Origin: Mycobacteroides franklinii
GTDB lineage: Bacteria; Actinomycetota; Actinomycetes; Mycobacteriales; Mycobacteriaceae
DNA length: 64,000 nucleotides
NCBI RefSeq assembly: GCF_002013895.1
Contig: NZ_MAFQ01000018.1
Location: 1 to 64,000 of the forward strand
Reading direction: 5' to 3'
Below, piece after piece: positions 40,266 through 48,373 of this stretch (within the stretch, counting starts at the first letter, position 1; each line of letters starts with the position of its first letter). Under the pieces are notes generated by a model that searched no databases, had not been told where the DNA came from, and saw only the letters and a program-made list of their open reading frames with translations. The translations under genes and the position numbers were made by a program.

Positions 40266-41039
40266 ATGACGGCCAGCTCGGTACCTGATCCGGTGGCCGA
40301 TATAGCGCTCAGCCCGACCGGATCGCAGGTAGGAGCCTTCTTCGACCTGGATGGCACCCTGGTGGCCGGATTCACCCCGACCGCGCATGCTCGCGATCGG
40401 ATGCGGCGCCGTCAGGCCAGCGTGGGCGAGGTTCTCGGAGTTCTGGAGGCGACTTTCCGGTACAAGCTGGGTCGCATGGAATTCGAGCGCTTGGTGGTGC
40501 GTGCCGCCGGATACCTACGCGGCGACTCGCTGGCCGAACTGGAGGCCGTGGGTGAACGAATCTTCCACCAGCACAACGCCTCAATGATCTATCCGCAGAT
40601 GTGCGAGCGTGTGCGGGCACATCAGGCGCAGGGGCATACCGTGGTGCTGAGTTCTTCGGCGCTGACCATTCACGCCGAGCCGGTGGCGCGTCACCTCGGG
40701 ATAAACCATGTGCTGTGCAACCACTTCGACGTCGATGAGCACGGACTGCTCACCGGTGACATCCGCAAGCCGATTGTGTGGGGACGCAACAAGGCGGCAG
40801 CGGTCAGGCGGTTCTGTGAGTCCAATGCTGTTGATTTGCCGCGTAGTTACTTCTACGCGGACGGCGAGGAAGACATCGACCTCATGTCCCTGGTCGGCGA
40901 ACCCTGCCCGGTGAATCCGCGCGGCAGGCTGGCCGCGATGGCGTCCGAGCAAGGGTGGCCGGTCTTGCGGTTGGACGATCCACGTCCCCGCGGGATGAGC
41001 AGGTCGTTGCGCCGGCTGGCGCACCTGGCTCGCCGATAG
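40266..41039 (+). CDS. HAD-IB family phosphatase
   Basis: 257 aa from ATG at 40266, seven bases after TAGATT. HAD motifs: FFDLDGTLV (motif I), VVLSSSALTI (II), GRNKAAAVRRF (III) and YADGEEDIDLMSLVGEP, VNPRG (IV), as in SerB-related and PlsC-linked HAD-IB proteins. Phosphate-monoester hydrolysis with Mg. The helical cap lies between 45 and 130. Divergent from the FAD oxidase, followed by an SGNH hydrolase with its own promoter. Confidence 0.87.
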   Translation: MTASSVPDPVADIALSPTGSQVGAFFDLDGTLVAGFTPTAHARDRMRRRQASVGEVLGVLEATFRYKLGRMEFERLVVRAAGYLRGDSLAELEAVGERIFHQHNASMIYPQMCERVRAHQAQGHTVVLSSSALTIHAEPVARHLGINHVLCNHFDVDEHGLLTGDIRKPIVWGRNKAAAVRRFCESNAVDLPRSYFYADGEEDIDLMSLVGEPCPVNPRGRLAAMASEQGWPVLRLDDPRPRGMSRSLRRLAHLARR

Positions 41040-41042
41040 GCT
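41037..41042 (+). promoter_or_regulatory. -10 element TAGGCT overlapping the HAD stop codon
   Basis: TAGGCT, six bases, ATG at 41049. The first three bases are also the TAG stop of the HAD gene, so the SGNH gene can be transcribed on its own. Confidence 0.55.
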
Positions 41043-41048
41043 TGATAC

Positions 41049-41828
41049 ATGGCGGGACGCTATGTGGCATTGGGAAGTTCGATGGCAGCCGGGCCGGGCA
41101 TCATGCCGCGTGCGCACGGTTCACCCCGGCTGGCCGGGCGTTCGGCACGCAACTACCCGCACCATGTCGCCGAACGCAAGGGATATCAGCTGGTCGACGT
41201 CACCTACTCCGGGGCGACCACGGCACATGTTCTGAGCGATCCACAGAACACCGCCCCACCGCAGATCGACACGCTCGACGGTAGCGAGGAGCTGGTGACG
41301 GTCACCATCGGAGGCAACGACGTCGGGTATGTGCCGTTTCTGATGGCCGCCGCCCTGCCGCGCGTGCTGCGCACTTTGCCGGTCGTCGGTCGCGGCCTGG
41401 TCGAGCTGCTCGACGTCCGAAACCGGGAGGCGGCATTGACGGGGATCGGGGATTCACTACGCATGGTCGGTGAGCGGGTGCGAGACCGCGCACCGCGAGC
41501 CCGGGTGCTGTTCGTCGACTACCTCTCGTTGTTGCCGCCCGAAGGCGAGCCCGCGCCGCCGTACACCCCCGCCGAGGCCGCAACGGGGCGTCGCATCGCC
41601 GCGCAGCTCGCGGCCGCCACCGCCGAGGCCGCGCACGCCACCGGCTGCGAGATCGTCCGTGCATCAACAGCCAGCACCGATCATCACGCCTGGTCAGCGC
41701 GGCCATGGACAGCGCAGCCCGCAATCCCCTGGCCGTGGCGCCCGGCGCCGCTGCATCCCAATGAAGACGGTATGACCGCGGTCGCCGATCTGGTGGTGGC
41801 CGTATTGGACGCCGCGTCTAATGACTGA
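41049..41828 (+). CDS. SGNH/GDSL hydrolase
   Basis: 259 aa. Block I YVALGSSMAAGPG (nucleophile Ser), block III TIGGNDVGYVPF (oxyanion Asn), block V PLHPNEDGM (catalytic Asp/His region). Esterase or lipase acting on unknown acyl esters. No signal peptide is evident, so cytoplasmic. Leaderless start. Confidence 0.87.
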   Translation: MAGRYVALGSSMAAGPGIMPRAHGSPRLAGRSARNYPHHVAERKGYQLVDVTYSGATTAHVLSDPQNTAPPQIDTLDGSEELVTVTIGGNDVGYVPFLMAAALPRVLRTLPVVGRGLVELLDVRNREAALTGIGDSLRMVGERVRDRAPRARVLFVDYLSLLPPEGEPAPPYTPAEAATGRRIAAQLAAATAEAAHATGCEIVRASTASTDHHAWSARPWTAQPAIPWPWRPAPLHPNEDGMTAVADLVVAVLDAASND

Positions 41829-41870
41829 GGTTGCGCCGTGACCCGGCCACCGCATTGCGATACTTGACCC

Positions 41871-42434
41871 GTGCGCACAACATCCCTGCTGATGGCTCCC
41901 GTCTTCGCAACCGCGATCGGAGTCGGATTCGCCAGCCCGGCAGCGGCGGTGGCGCCCCCGGCCGACGGCACCTATCGAATGCTTGAGGACGGCGTCGGCG
42001 ACGTCACCTGGACGATGTCGGCGGTCTGCGTGCAAGCCTCGGGCACCCGCATCCAATCCGACTACACCGATCCCACCATCCAGGCCGACGGCTGCACGGT
42101 CACCGTCACCAGCGCCACACCGGATGTCGTCAAGCACAGCGACAGGCTTCAGAACTACTCCATCCCGGCCAAGCTGGTCGATGACCAGTGGACGTTTCTA
42201 CACGCCCGCCCGCAGGGTATGACCTGCCCGGATGGCAGCTTCGCACCCACCCAGGAGAAGTACGTCTTCAATGACGAGACCCTCACGGGCACGCACACCA
42301 CCATCCACAGCGCGGTGTGCGGTGGCCAGCCGGGGATGACGAAGAAGCCCTTCAGCCTGCAATTCGTGAAACCGCTCGACGTACCCGTCGACCGCTTCCC
42401 GCAGTACTGCGACGGCTTCGCGCACTGCTGGTAG
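41871..42434 (+). CDS. secreted hypothetical protein
   Basis: 187 aa from a GTG six bases after GATACT (leaderless). Sec signal ending ASPAAAVAPP. The mature part is beta-rich, with cysteines in SAVCVQASG, ADGCTVTV, GMTCPDGSF, HSAVCGGQ, QYCDGFAHCW; six Cys suggest three disulfides. It resembles mycobacterial secreted proteins of unknown function. Convergent with the next gene, 4 bp apart. Confidence 0.7.
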   Translation: MRTTSLLMAPVFATAIGVGFASPAAAVAPPADGTYRMLEDGVGDVTWTMSAVCVQASGTRIQSDYTDPTIQADGCTVTVTSATPDVVKHSDRLQNYSIPAKLVDDQWTFLHARPQGMTCPDGSFAPTQEKYVFNDETLTGTHTTIHSAVCGGQPGMTKKPFSLQFVKPLDVPVDRFPQYCDGFAHCW

Positions 42435-42438
42435 CGGG

Positions 42439-42984
42439 CTAGGGCAACAATGGCACCCGCCAGAGCGGCATGCCCGGCTCGATCACCAACAGGCGCGTCA
42501 TCGTCAATCGTGTGATCAGCAACGCGCCCCGGATCATCACCACCGCGAGGGGCAGCTCGGCCAGCACAGCAGTCAGGATCGCCCATGGCACTTCGCTCGG
42601 TCCGGCCGTCATCACGTCGAACCAGGCGTCGCAGATCAACAGCACCCCGGTGGTGAACGCCGTCAATACGAGGAGTTGACGACGCAGTAGACCCAGCACG
42701 GCGGTGCCCACCATGAACGTCACCAACAGAATGTCGAAGCCGATCCACGTCGCGGTCCACCGCTGTGCCACATAGTTTTCAGGCAGCGTGAACGCAAGGT
42801 AGACGATCCATGGAACCAACGCGAGCGAGCCGCCGATCATCAAGCCCAGCCGCAGTGCGCGAAACCTCGCCAGATACGGCGGCGCCACCTCGCTGAGCGG
42901 GCGTTCCAGCCGCTGGATCAGGTCGCGCCGCTCGGCCGAGGACAGCGTCGCGATCATCTCATCGGACAGATAACTCTGGGTCAT
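42439..42984 (-). CDS. four-helix membrane protein
   Basis: 181 aa from ATG at 42984 with GGAGGAAG upstream. A soluble N-terminus with LSSAERRDLIQRLERPLSEV is followed by four helices (LGLMIGGSLALVPWIVYLAF, WIGFDILLVTFMVGTAVLGL, VLTAFTTGVLLICDAWFDVM, ILTAVLAELPLAVVMI). Such proteins recur in actinobacteria; function unknown. Divergent from the esterase, 39 bp apart. Confidence 0.7.
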   Translation of the reverse strand: MTQSYLSDEMIATLSSAERRDLIQRLERPLSEVAPPYLARFRALRLGLMIGGSLALVPWIVYLAFTLPENYVAQRWTATWIGFDILLVTFMVGTAVLGLLRRQLLVLTAFTTGVLLICDAWFDVMTAGPSEVPWAILTAVLAELPLAVVMIRGALLITRLTMTRLLVIEPGMPLWRVPLLP

Positions 42985-43023
42985 GTCCAGCTTCCTCCCA
43001 GGAAAAGTCATCACAATGTCAGC

Positions 43024-44451
43024 GTGCCACCGACTACGCCGACGCCCACTCCGGCGCCGACCCCTATCCCACAGCTACCCGCCAACGATTTCCACCAATA
43101 CAGCCATGGAGTATCGGCACTCGGTGGCTGGTTCCCGATCGTCGTGCAGGTGCTCGCGGTCGTGGTTTTGCTGGTGGTCATCGGTTGGCGCAACCGCCGG
43201 TGGCGCCTGCTGTGGGTGCCGGTGAGCGTAGCCGTCGGCGCATTGGGTGCGCTGGCGGCATGGATCTACATGAATTCCGAGGGGTTGGCCTCGGACCCGG
43301 CCCCCTTCAGGCTGTGGATATGGATCGGTGTTTTCGCCACATCGGTCGCGGTCGCCGTTATCGGCTTCCGAGGTGCGCGGTGGTGGCGTCGTGGCGTATC
43401 ACTGTTGGCGATTCCACTCACGCTGCTCGCGGCGCTCGTAGCGCTCAATACCTGGGTGGGCTACTACCCCACTGTGCAGGCAGCCTGGGGCGCGATTTCC
43501 GCGGGGCCGCTTCCCAATGAGGTCAATATGAGCGACCTTGCGGGCCTGCGTAATTCGAACCCCAGTACCGGAAAGCTGGTAGAGGTGGACATCCCCGCCG
43601 ACGCCAGTGGATTCAAACACCGCGGTGAATACGTCTACCTGCCGCCGGCCTGGTTCGCAGGTGATACCCCGCCCCGGCTGCCGGTGGTGATGATGATCGC
43701 CGGGGAATTCAATACCCCGGCCGACTGGGTGCGCACCGGTAACGCCACCCAGATGATTGACGACTACGCAAAGTCCCATGGCGGCCAAACACCCATATTC
43801 GTCTTCGTGGACGTCGCGGGCAGCTTCAACAACGACACCGAATGCGTCAACGGGCCACGTGGCAATGCGGCGGATCACCTCACCGAAGACGTACGCCCCT
43901 ACGTGGTCTCGGAGTTCAACGGATCACCCGACCCGGCCAACTGGGCTGTCGTCGGCTGGTCGATGGGCGGCACCTGCGCTGTCGACCTGACGGTCATGCA
44001 TCCGGATCTGTTCTCGACCTTCGTCGATATCGCCGGCGACCACGGTCCCACCGCCGGAAACAAACAGCAGACGATTGACCGGCTTTATGGCGGCGATGCC
44101 GCTCGATGGGACGCCTTTGACCCCCGCACCGTCATGGCCAAGCATGGGCCGTACACCGGTGTGACGGGATGGTTCGAGGACGCGATACCGCCTGCCGACA
44201 GCAAGAAACCGGGTGGAGCAAAGCGGCCCACGGCCGATACTCCCACCGGAATAGGCGGGCATGACGACGTGACCGACGATGATCGGGACGGTGCCGCGCA
44301 GGATTTGTGTGCCGCGGCGCAGCAAGTCCAGATTTCTTGCTCGATTCACCAGATGATCAGCGGACACACCTGGCAATTCGCCAGCCGTACCTTCTCGGAC
44401 GCACTGCCCTGGTTGGCCGCGCAGATACGCACCCCCGGATCTACCGGCTAG
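43024..44451 (+). CDS. membrane-anchored esterase (PF00756-like alpha/beta hydrolase)
   Basis: 475 aa from a GTG six bases after CACAAT. Four predicted N-terminal helices (VVQVLAVVVLLVVIGW, LLWVPVSVAVGALGALAAWI, IWIGVFATSVAVAVIGF, SLLAIPLTLLAALVAL) anchor a C-terminal esterase domain from about 190: VVMMIAGEFN, nucleophile elbow VVGWSMGGTC, FVDIAGDHGP (acid) and MISGHTWQFA (His). The domain is related to esterase D and the antigen 85 mycolyltransferases, so it could act on cell-envelope lipids outside the membrane; that role is inference. Confidence 0.82.
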   Translation: MPPTTPTPTPAPTPIPQLPANDFHQYSHGVSALGGWFPIVVQVLAVVVLLVVIGWRNRRWRLLWVPVSVAVGALGALAAWIYMNSEGLASDPAPFRLWIWIGVFATSVAVAVIGFRGARWWRRGVSLLAIPLTLLAALVALNTWVGYYPTVQAAWGAISAGPLPNEVNMSDLAGLRNSNPSTGKLVEVDIPADASGFKHRGEYVYLPPAWFAGDTPPRLPVVMMIAGEFNTPADWVRTGNATQMIDDYAKSHGGQTPIFVFVDVAGSFNNDTECVNGPRGNAADHLTEDVRPYVVSEFNGSPDPANWAVVGWSMGGTCAVDLTVMHPDLFSTFVDIAGDHGPTAGNKQQTIDRLYGGDAARWDAFDPRTVMAKHGPYTGVTGWFEDAIPPADSKKPGGAKRPTADTPTGIGGHDDVTDDDRDGAAQDLCAAAQQVQISCSIHQMISGHTWQFASRTFSDALPWLAAQIRTPGSTG

Positions 44452-44473
44452 TCATCGGGGGGCGCGGGCGTGT

Positions 44474-45361
44474 CTAGAGGAAATGCACCATCGACGCCGC
44501 GCCCGCCAGCAGGCAGTACACCGCGAACGGGATCAAGGTGCGGGTGTGGAAGTACTTGGTGAGGAAGCGGACGGCCAGGTAGGCGGCCACGGCCGCGACC
44601 AACGAGCCGACCAGAACCTGTCCGAGGATGCCGTCACCTTGCGGCCCCGCCAGCGTCGGCAGCTTGAGCACACCCGCGGCCAGGATCACCGGAGTGGCGA
44701 GCAGGAACGCGAATTTGGCGGAGTCCTCGTGGTCCAGCCCACGAAACAGTCCGCCGACCATCGCCACACCCGAGCGGCTGATGCCTGCGAGCAGCGCCAG
44801 GCTCTGCGCAAGACCGATGGCACCGGCGTCGGTGTAGCTCAAGTCGGAGATCTGCTTGGTGTGCTCGGCGCTGTGCGCGTTGGCGGACTGGGCCACCTGG
44901 CGCCTGCGCAACACCTCGGCGCCGGCCAGGAGCAGCCCGTTGATGAAGAGGAACACGGCAGCAGCGCCGGGCTTCGCGAACAGTGTGCGTAGTGAGTGCT
45001 CGAGCAGGAGTCCGAGCAGCCCGACCGGAATGGTCGCGACCACGATCAACCAGCCCAGCCGCTGGGTTGATGTCTCGACCTTTCGGGTGCGTATCGATGT
45101 GACCAGTCCCCCGATGATGCCCACCCAGTCACGCCAGTAGAACACCAGCAGCGCCAGCGCGGTGGCCACATGCAGTCCGACCACGAAAGCCAGATACGGG
45201 GTTCCCTTATCCGAATCACCCTGCGTGACAAGGTTCTGCCAGGAGCCGCCAAGCCAGGCCGGCACGAGTACCGAGTGGCCGAGGCTGGACACGGGGAATA
45301 GCTCGGTGACTCCCTGCAGGGCGCCGATGACGATGGCCTGGGTGTAGGTCAACGCGGACAA
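44474..45361 (-). CDS. uppP: undecaprenyl-diphosphatase UppP (BacA)
   Basis: 295 aa from TTG at 45361 with AAGGA six bases upstream. Both active-site motifs are present: QGVTELFPVSSLGHSVLVP and LLAGISRSGVAMVGGL. Eight or so membrane helices. Recycles the polyprenyl carrier for peptidoglycan by removing one phosphate; overproduction gives bacitracin resistance in other bacteria. Single gene; the TTG start may limit expression. Confidence 0.93.
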   Translation of the reverse strand: MSALTYTQAIVIGALQGVTELFPVSSLGHSVLVPAWLGGSWQNLVTQGDSDKGTPYLAFVVGLHVATALALLVFYWRDWVGIIGGLVTSIRTRKVETSTQRLGWLIVVATIPVGLLGLLLEHSLRTLFAKPGAAAVFLFINGLLLAGAEVLRRRQVAQSANAHSAEHTKQISDLSYTDAGAIGLAQSLALLAGISRSGVAMVGGLFRGLDHEDSAKFAFLLATPVILAAGVLKLPTLAGPQGDGILGQVLVGSLVAAVAAYLAVRFLTKYFHTRTLIPFAVYCLLAGAASMVHFL

Positions 45362-45478
45362 TGGATTTCCTTACGGGTGGGCCGGGTGGGAATTAATACG
45401 GGGGGCGGGATCGGAATTCGGCCCACACCCTGCCACAGAAAGCTGGAGATCGCCGCAGCGGGTGGCGTGCGTCCACGG

Positions 45479-45946
45479 TCAGCCCAGGTGCTCGCGCAAC
45501 GCCCCCAGCAGGTCCTGCCACCATTCGCCGTGTCGTCGCAGAAACAGACCGTCGGGAAAGGTATGCCGTGCCACGTGGTCCTGCGGAACCGACTCCCAGC
45601 CGAGATGTTCGACCGTCACCCGCGTCTCGTCTCCGACCGCCTCGAACCGCACCTCGACGATCGTCATCTGATGGTCGGCGAAGCTCTCCTGACGCCAGGT
45701 CAGACCCAGCCGGCTGCCGGGTTCCCATGTGGTGACCGTGCCGATTTCGAACTCGGTGCCGTTCGGGTACGACTCGACGAAACGGCCGCCCAGGCTCGGC
45801 TCGATCGTCAGTGTGCCGCGCCGTCGCCTGCTGAATTGAAACAGTGTGTTGGGCTGCCACCACATCCCGATGTCGTTGACGAACACATCGAATGCGCGCG
45901 CCGGCGTGGCGCGCACCCGCAGTGAGACCACGATGCGTGACGTCAT
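45479..45946 (-). CDS. AHSA1-type SRPBCC protein
   Basis: 155 aa from ATG at 45946, whose A is the last base of the ArsR stop (TGATG). AHSA1/SRPBCC elements: SLRVRATPARAFDVFVNDIG, GRFVESYPNGTEFEIGTVTT, EVRFEAVGDETRVTVEHLGW. Commonly paired with ArsR regulators in actinobacteria; ligand unknown. Third gene of the VOC-ArsR-SRPBCC unit. Confidence 0.83.
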   Translation of the reverse strand: MTSRIVVSLRVRATPARAFDVFVNDIGMWWQPNTLFQFSRRRRGTLTIEPSLGGRFVESYPNGTEFEIGTVTTWEPGSRLGLTWRQESFADHQMTIVEVRFEAVGDETRVTVEHLGWESVPQDHVARHTFPDGLFLRRHGEWWQDLLGALREHLG

Positions 45947-46290
45947 CACGCCTGCCGTTCGACATGGTCTTTGAATGCCAACAGCTTTGTGGCCCAAAGC
46001 TTCTCAATCTCGTCGAGCCATGTCTTGAGCTCGGACATGGGCGCGGGCCGAAGTGTGTAGATGCGCACTCGGGCGTCGAACTCGGGGTGGGATTCCTCGA
46101 CCAGCGCACTGGCCTTGAGGGTGCGCAGGTGCCTGCTGAGTGCGGCGGGAGTCAGGCCAACTGCTTGTGCGATCTCCCCCGCGCGGCATGGCCTATCCCG
46201 CAGCACCTCGACGATTCTTCGCCGATGGGGATCGGCCAGCGCGGCCAGCGTGCGATCTAGGCTTGTGGGCATCGGCGAGGGCCGGGTCAA
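45946..46290 (-). CDS. ArsR family regulator
   Basis: 114 aa from TTG at 46290 (TTGA overlap with the preceding stop); ATG at 46272 is the alternative. HTH: LADPHRRRIVEVLRDRPCRA, GEIAQAVGLTPAALSRHLRT, LKASALVEESHPEFDARVRI. No CxC metal site, so not a classic metal sensor; this is the AHSA1-linked type. Expected to bind the 26-bp palindrome upstream of the operon. Confidence 0.85.
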   Translation of the reverse strand: MTRPSPMPTSLDRTLAALADPHRRRIVEVLRDRPCRAGEIAQAVGLTPAALSRHLRTLKASALVEESHPEFDARVRIYTLRPAPMSELKTWLDEIEKLWATKLLAFKDHVERQA

Positions 46291-46739
46291 ACCCAGCCCT
46301 CGATGTTCAGGCCGCTTGCCTTCTCGGCGTCCTCACGCGAGACCGTCCGCACCGACTGGCCGAAGGTCCACACGTGTCCCTCGGGGTCTTCGGCTCGGTA
46401 TACCCGGTCGCCGTAGAACTGATCGGCGGGGCGCATCACGATCTTGGCGCCGGCCGCTTCGGCATGCCGACAGTGCGAGTCGATATCGCCGTCTATCTGA
46501 ACGTGGATCGTCTGGGTGCATCGGCCGCCCAGCGACTTGGGGCTGGCGACGCTGGCATCCCACTCGGACCCGACCATGAGATAGCAATCGCCGAAACGCA
46601 TTTCGGAATGTTCAAGCTTGCCGTCGCTGTCGGTGATCACCATGGAGCGTTCGAATCCGAACGCTTTCTCCAGCCACTCGAGGGCCGCCGACGGATCCTG
46701 ATAGACGACGGCCGAGGCCAAACTCGGGCGTGTGCTCAT
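46287..46739 (-). CDS. VOC family (glyoxalase/PhnB-like) protein
   Basis: 150 aa. VOC fold repeats: ASAVVYQDPSAALEWLEKAF, FGDCYLMVGSEWD, then QTIHVQIDGDIDSHCRHAEA and DRVYRAEDPEGHVWTFGQ. Metal ligands cannot all be assigned. First gene of the ArsR unit, starting 35 bp after the palindrome. Role unknown; possibly binding or detoxifying a small molecule sensed by the ArsR protein. Confidence 0.85.
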   Translation of the reverse strand: MSTRPSLASAVVYQDPSAALEWLEKAFGFERSMVITDSDGKLEHSEMRFGDCYLMVGSEWDASVASPKSLGGRCTQTIHVQIDGDIDSHCRHAEAAGAKIVMRPADQFYGDRVYRAEDPEGHVWTFGQSVRTVSREDAEKASGLNIEGWV

Positions 46740-46773
46740 TGACTTACCCTTTCGGTCCGGATACCTGACAGTT

Positions 46774-46799
46774 GATATTTAACGCTTGCGTTGAATATC
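46774..46799. promoter_or_regulatory. 26-bp near-perfect palindrome, probable ArsR operator
   Basis: GATATTTAACGC-TT-GCGTTGAATATC: twelve-base arms with one mismatch, 35 bp upstream of the VOC-ArsR-SRPBCC operon. The size and AT-rich ends are typical of ArsR sites. Confidence 0.75.
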
Positions 46800-46819
46800 A
46801 GTCAATGGCTATCCGGAGA

Positions 46820-46897
46820 CATCCTTCGCGAGCAGGCACTCAATCCTACGGATGGGCCGAGATTTGTAGGGCTGAGCGCCTGCTCGTGGGAAGGATG
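46820..46897. repeat. 78-bp imperfect inverted repeat (long hairpin)
   Basis: Left arm 46820-46849 (CATCCTTC, GAGCAGGC, CTCA, CCTAC blocks) is repeated in inverse at 46866-46897 with a few mismatches and a two-base bulge, leaving a 16-base loop. It ends just before the LLM stop codon and lies upstream of the ArsR palindrome. It may terminate the LLM transcript or be a small palindromic element. Confidence 0.6.
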
Positions 46898-46898
46898 C

Positions 46899-47771
46899 TT
46901 AGGGGTTGACCTTGGAGACGACGTGCTCGGCGAAACCCTCCAGGTTTCTGATCTTGGTTTCCAGCGGCTCGGTATCCGGGCCGACGATGTACGGAATGCG
47001 GAAGCCGACAATGACATCGGTTACGCCCTTGTCCTCCAGGCGCTTTACTCCGTCGACAGTAAATCCGTCGACGGAGATGACATGGACCTCGAATGGCTTG
47101 TCGGCGGTCCCCTCTTCTTCGCGGAACTTCTTCAGCTTGGCCAGCAGCTCGTCCAGGTCCTCGGTGCCGCCGCCGTGCATCCAGCCGTCGCACCGGGCCG
47201 CGCGCCGCAGCGCCGCATCAGCGTGGCCGCCGATGAGGATCGGGATGGGCCGCGTGGGCGCGGGGCACATCTTGGTCTTGGGGATGTCGTAGAACTCGCC
47301 GTGGAACTCGAAGTAGTCACCGGTGGTGAGTCCCTGGATGATCTCGATGCACTCGTCCATACGCTTGCCGCGCTTGGCGAAAGGCACATTCATGAGCTCG
47401 TAGTCCTCGGGCCAGGGGCTGGTGCCCACGCCCAGGCCGAGTCGGTTACCGGTCAATGCCGCGATGGACGAGGCCTGCTTGGCCACCAGCGCGGGCGGCC
47501 GGATCGGCAGTTTGAGGACGAAGATGTTGAACCGAAGCGTCGAGGTCACAGCGCCGAGCGCCGCGGTCAGTGTCAGCGCTTCGATAAACGGTTTGTCTTC
47601 GAGGAACTCGCGATTCCCGTCGGGTGTGTACGGATACTTCGCGTCCGACTCGTAGGGATACGCCAGGCTGTCGGCAATGGTCATCCCGTGGTATCCGGCG
47701 GCCTCGGCTGCCTGGGCCAACGGGACGTAGTACGACGGGTCGGTCATCGCCTCGGCGAAGGTGAACCGCAT
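46899..47771 (-). CDS. LLM-class (F420-dependent type) oxidoreductase
   Basis: 290 aa, GGAGGA upstream. Luciferase-like TIM barrel: MRFTFAEAMTDPSYYVPLAQ, DSLAYPYESDAKYPYT, GNRLGLGVGTSPWPEDYELM, KMCPAPTRPIPILIGGHAD. In mycobacteria this family mostly uses F420; the substrate is unknown. The 5' region carries a CTAGAGTGC inverted repeat. Confidence 0.87.
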   Translation of the reverse strand: MRFTFAEAMTDPSYYVPLAQAAEAAGYHGMTIADSLAYPYESDAKYPYTPDGNREFLEDKPFIEALTLTAALGAVTSTLRFNIFVLKLPIRPPALVAKQASSIAALTGNRLGLGVGTSPWPEDYELMNVPFAKRGKRMDECIEIIQGLTTGDYFEFHGEFYDIPKTKMCPAPTRPIPILIGGHADAALRRAARCDGWMHGGGTEDLDELLAKLKKFREEEGTADKPFEVHVISVDGFTVDGVKRLEDKGVTDVIVGFRIPYIVGPDTEPLETKIRNLEGFAEHVVSKVNP

Positions 47772-47780
47772 AGATTCCTC

Positions 47781-47829
47781 CTAGAGTGCCCTCCCGCAGC
47801 ATCGGCGCTGTCGGTACTACGCACTCTAG
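47781..47829. promoter_or_regulatory. CTAGAGTGC inverted repeat upstream of the LLM gene
   Basis: CTAGAGTGC (47781-47789) and GCACTCTAG (47821-47829) are perfect nine-base arms 31 bp apart. The distal arm contains TAGAGT on the minus strand, a possible -10; the proximal arm abuts the ribosome site. Either a two-site operator or a 5'-UTR stem. Confidence 0.45.
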
Positions 47830-47869
47830 CGGTTCACGAAATCTGAACTCGCATATTGGTTTTACGGTG

Positions 47870-48250
47870 TCACGGAGCCTTCTCGTCGGCTCCGGCAATG
47901 ACGAAAAACAGCGCGGGGACCACTATTTCGACGACGAGCATGGCAATCCAGAACGGATGCGGCTGGCCCCTGTCGATGAGGGAGACGACCCGGGCGAGCC
48001 CGCCGGCCAGCAGGCCGCCCGCCAGGAATCGGATCGCGATGCCGGGGATCGGCGACAGTCGTGCCACCCAGATCCACGCCACCCCGTAGACGGCGAAGAG
48101 TCCCGCGAAAAATCGCTCTTGACTGTCGGTGCTCGCGCTGACCTCTCCGCCACCGAAAACCGTTCCAGGGCCGCCGATGACGTGATACAGCCCGATGGCC
48201 AGGCAGGTCACGCCGGTCAGGATGGCCAGGTACTTGAGCACTGTGTTCAT
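47870..48250 (-). CDS. DUF4345 membrane protein
   Basis: 126 aa from ATG at 48250. Four helices: YLAILTGVTCLAIGLYHVIG, FAGLFAVYGVAWIWVA, AIRFLAGGLLAGGLARVVSL, WIAMLVVEIVVPALFFVIAG. DUF4345 proteins often lie beside TetR genes, as here (divergent). Function unknown. The same-strand LLM gene is about 100 bp downstream. Confidence 0.8.
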   Translation of the reverse strand: MNTVLKYLAILTGVTCLAIGLYHVIGGPGTVFGGGEVSASTDSQERFFAGLFAVYGVAWIWVARLSPIPGIAIRFLAGGLLAGGLARVVSLIDRGQPHPFWIAMLVVEIVVPALFFVIAGADEKAP

Positions 48251-48297
48251 CTCTACGTCCTTCGTGATCTGTCTTTCGTGATCTCTGACGAAGTTGA

Positions 48298-48309
48298 TAG
48301 AACGTTCTA
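48298..48309. promoter_or_regulatory. TetR operator TAGAACGTTCTA
   Basis: Perfect 12-bp palindrome between the divergent DUF4345 and TetR genes; it matches sites known for the LmrA/YxaF branch. A direct repeat TTCGTGATCT (48261 and 48275) lies on the DUF4345 side. Confidence 0.65.
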
Positions 48310-48373
48310 GTAAGACCGTACAATGTGCGATAGCCGGATACAAGGTTTCTGGGAACATCTGTAAGGACGTGCC

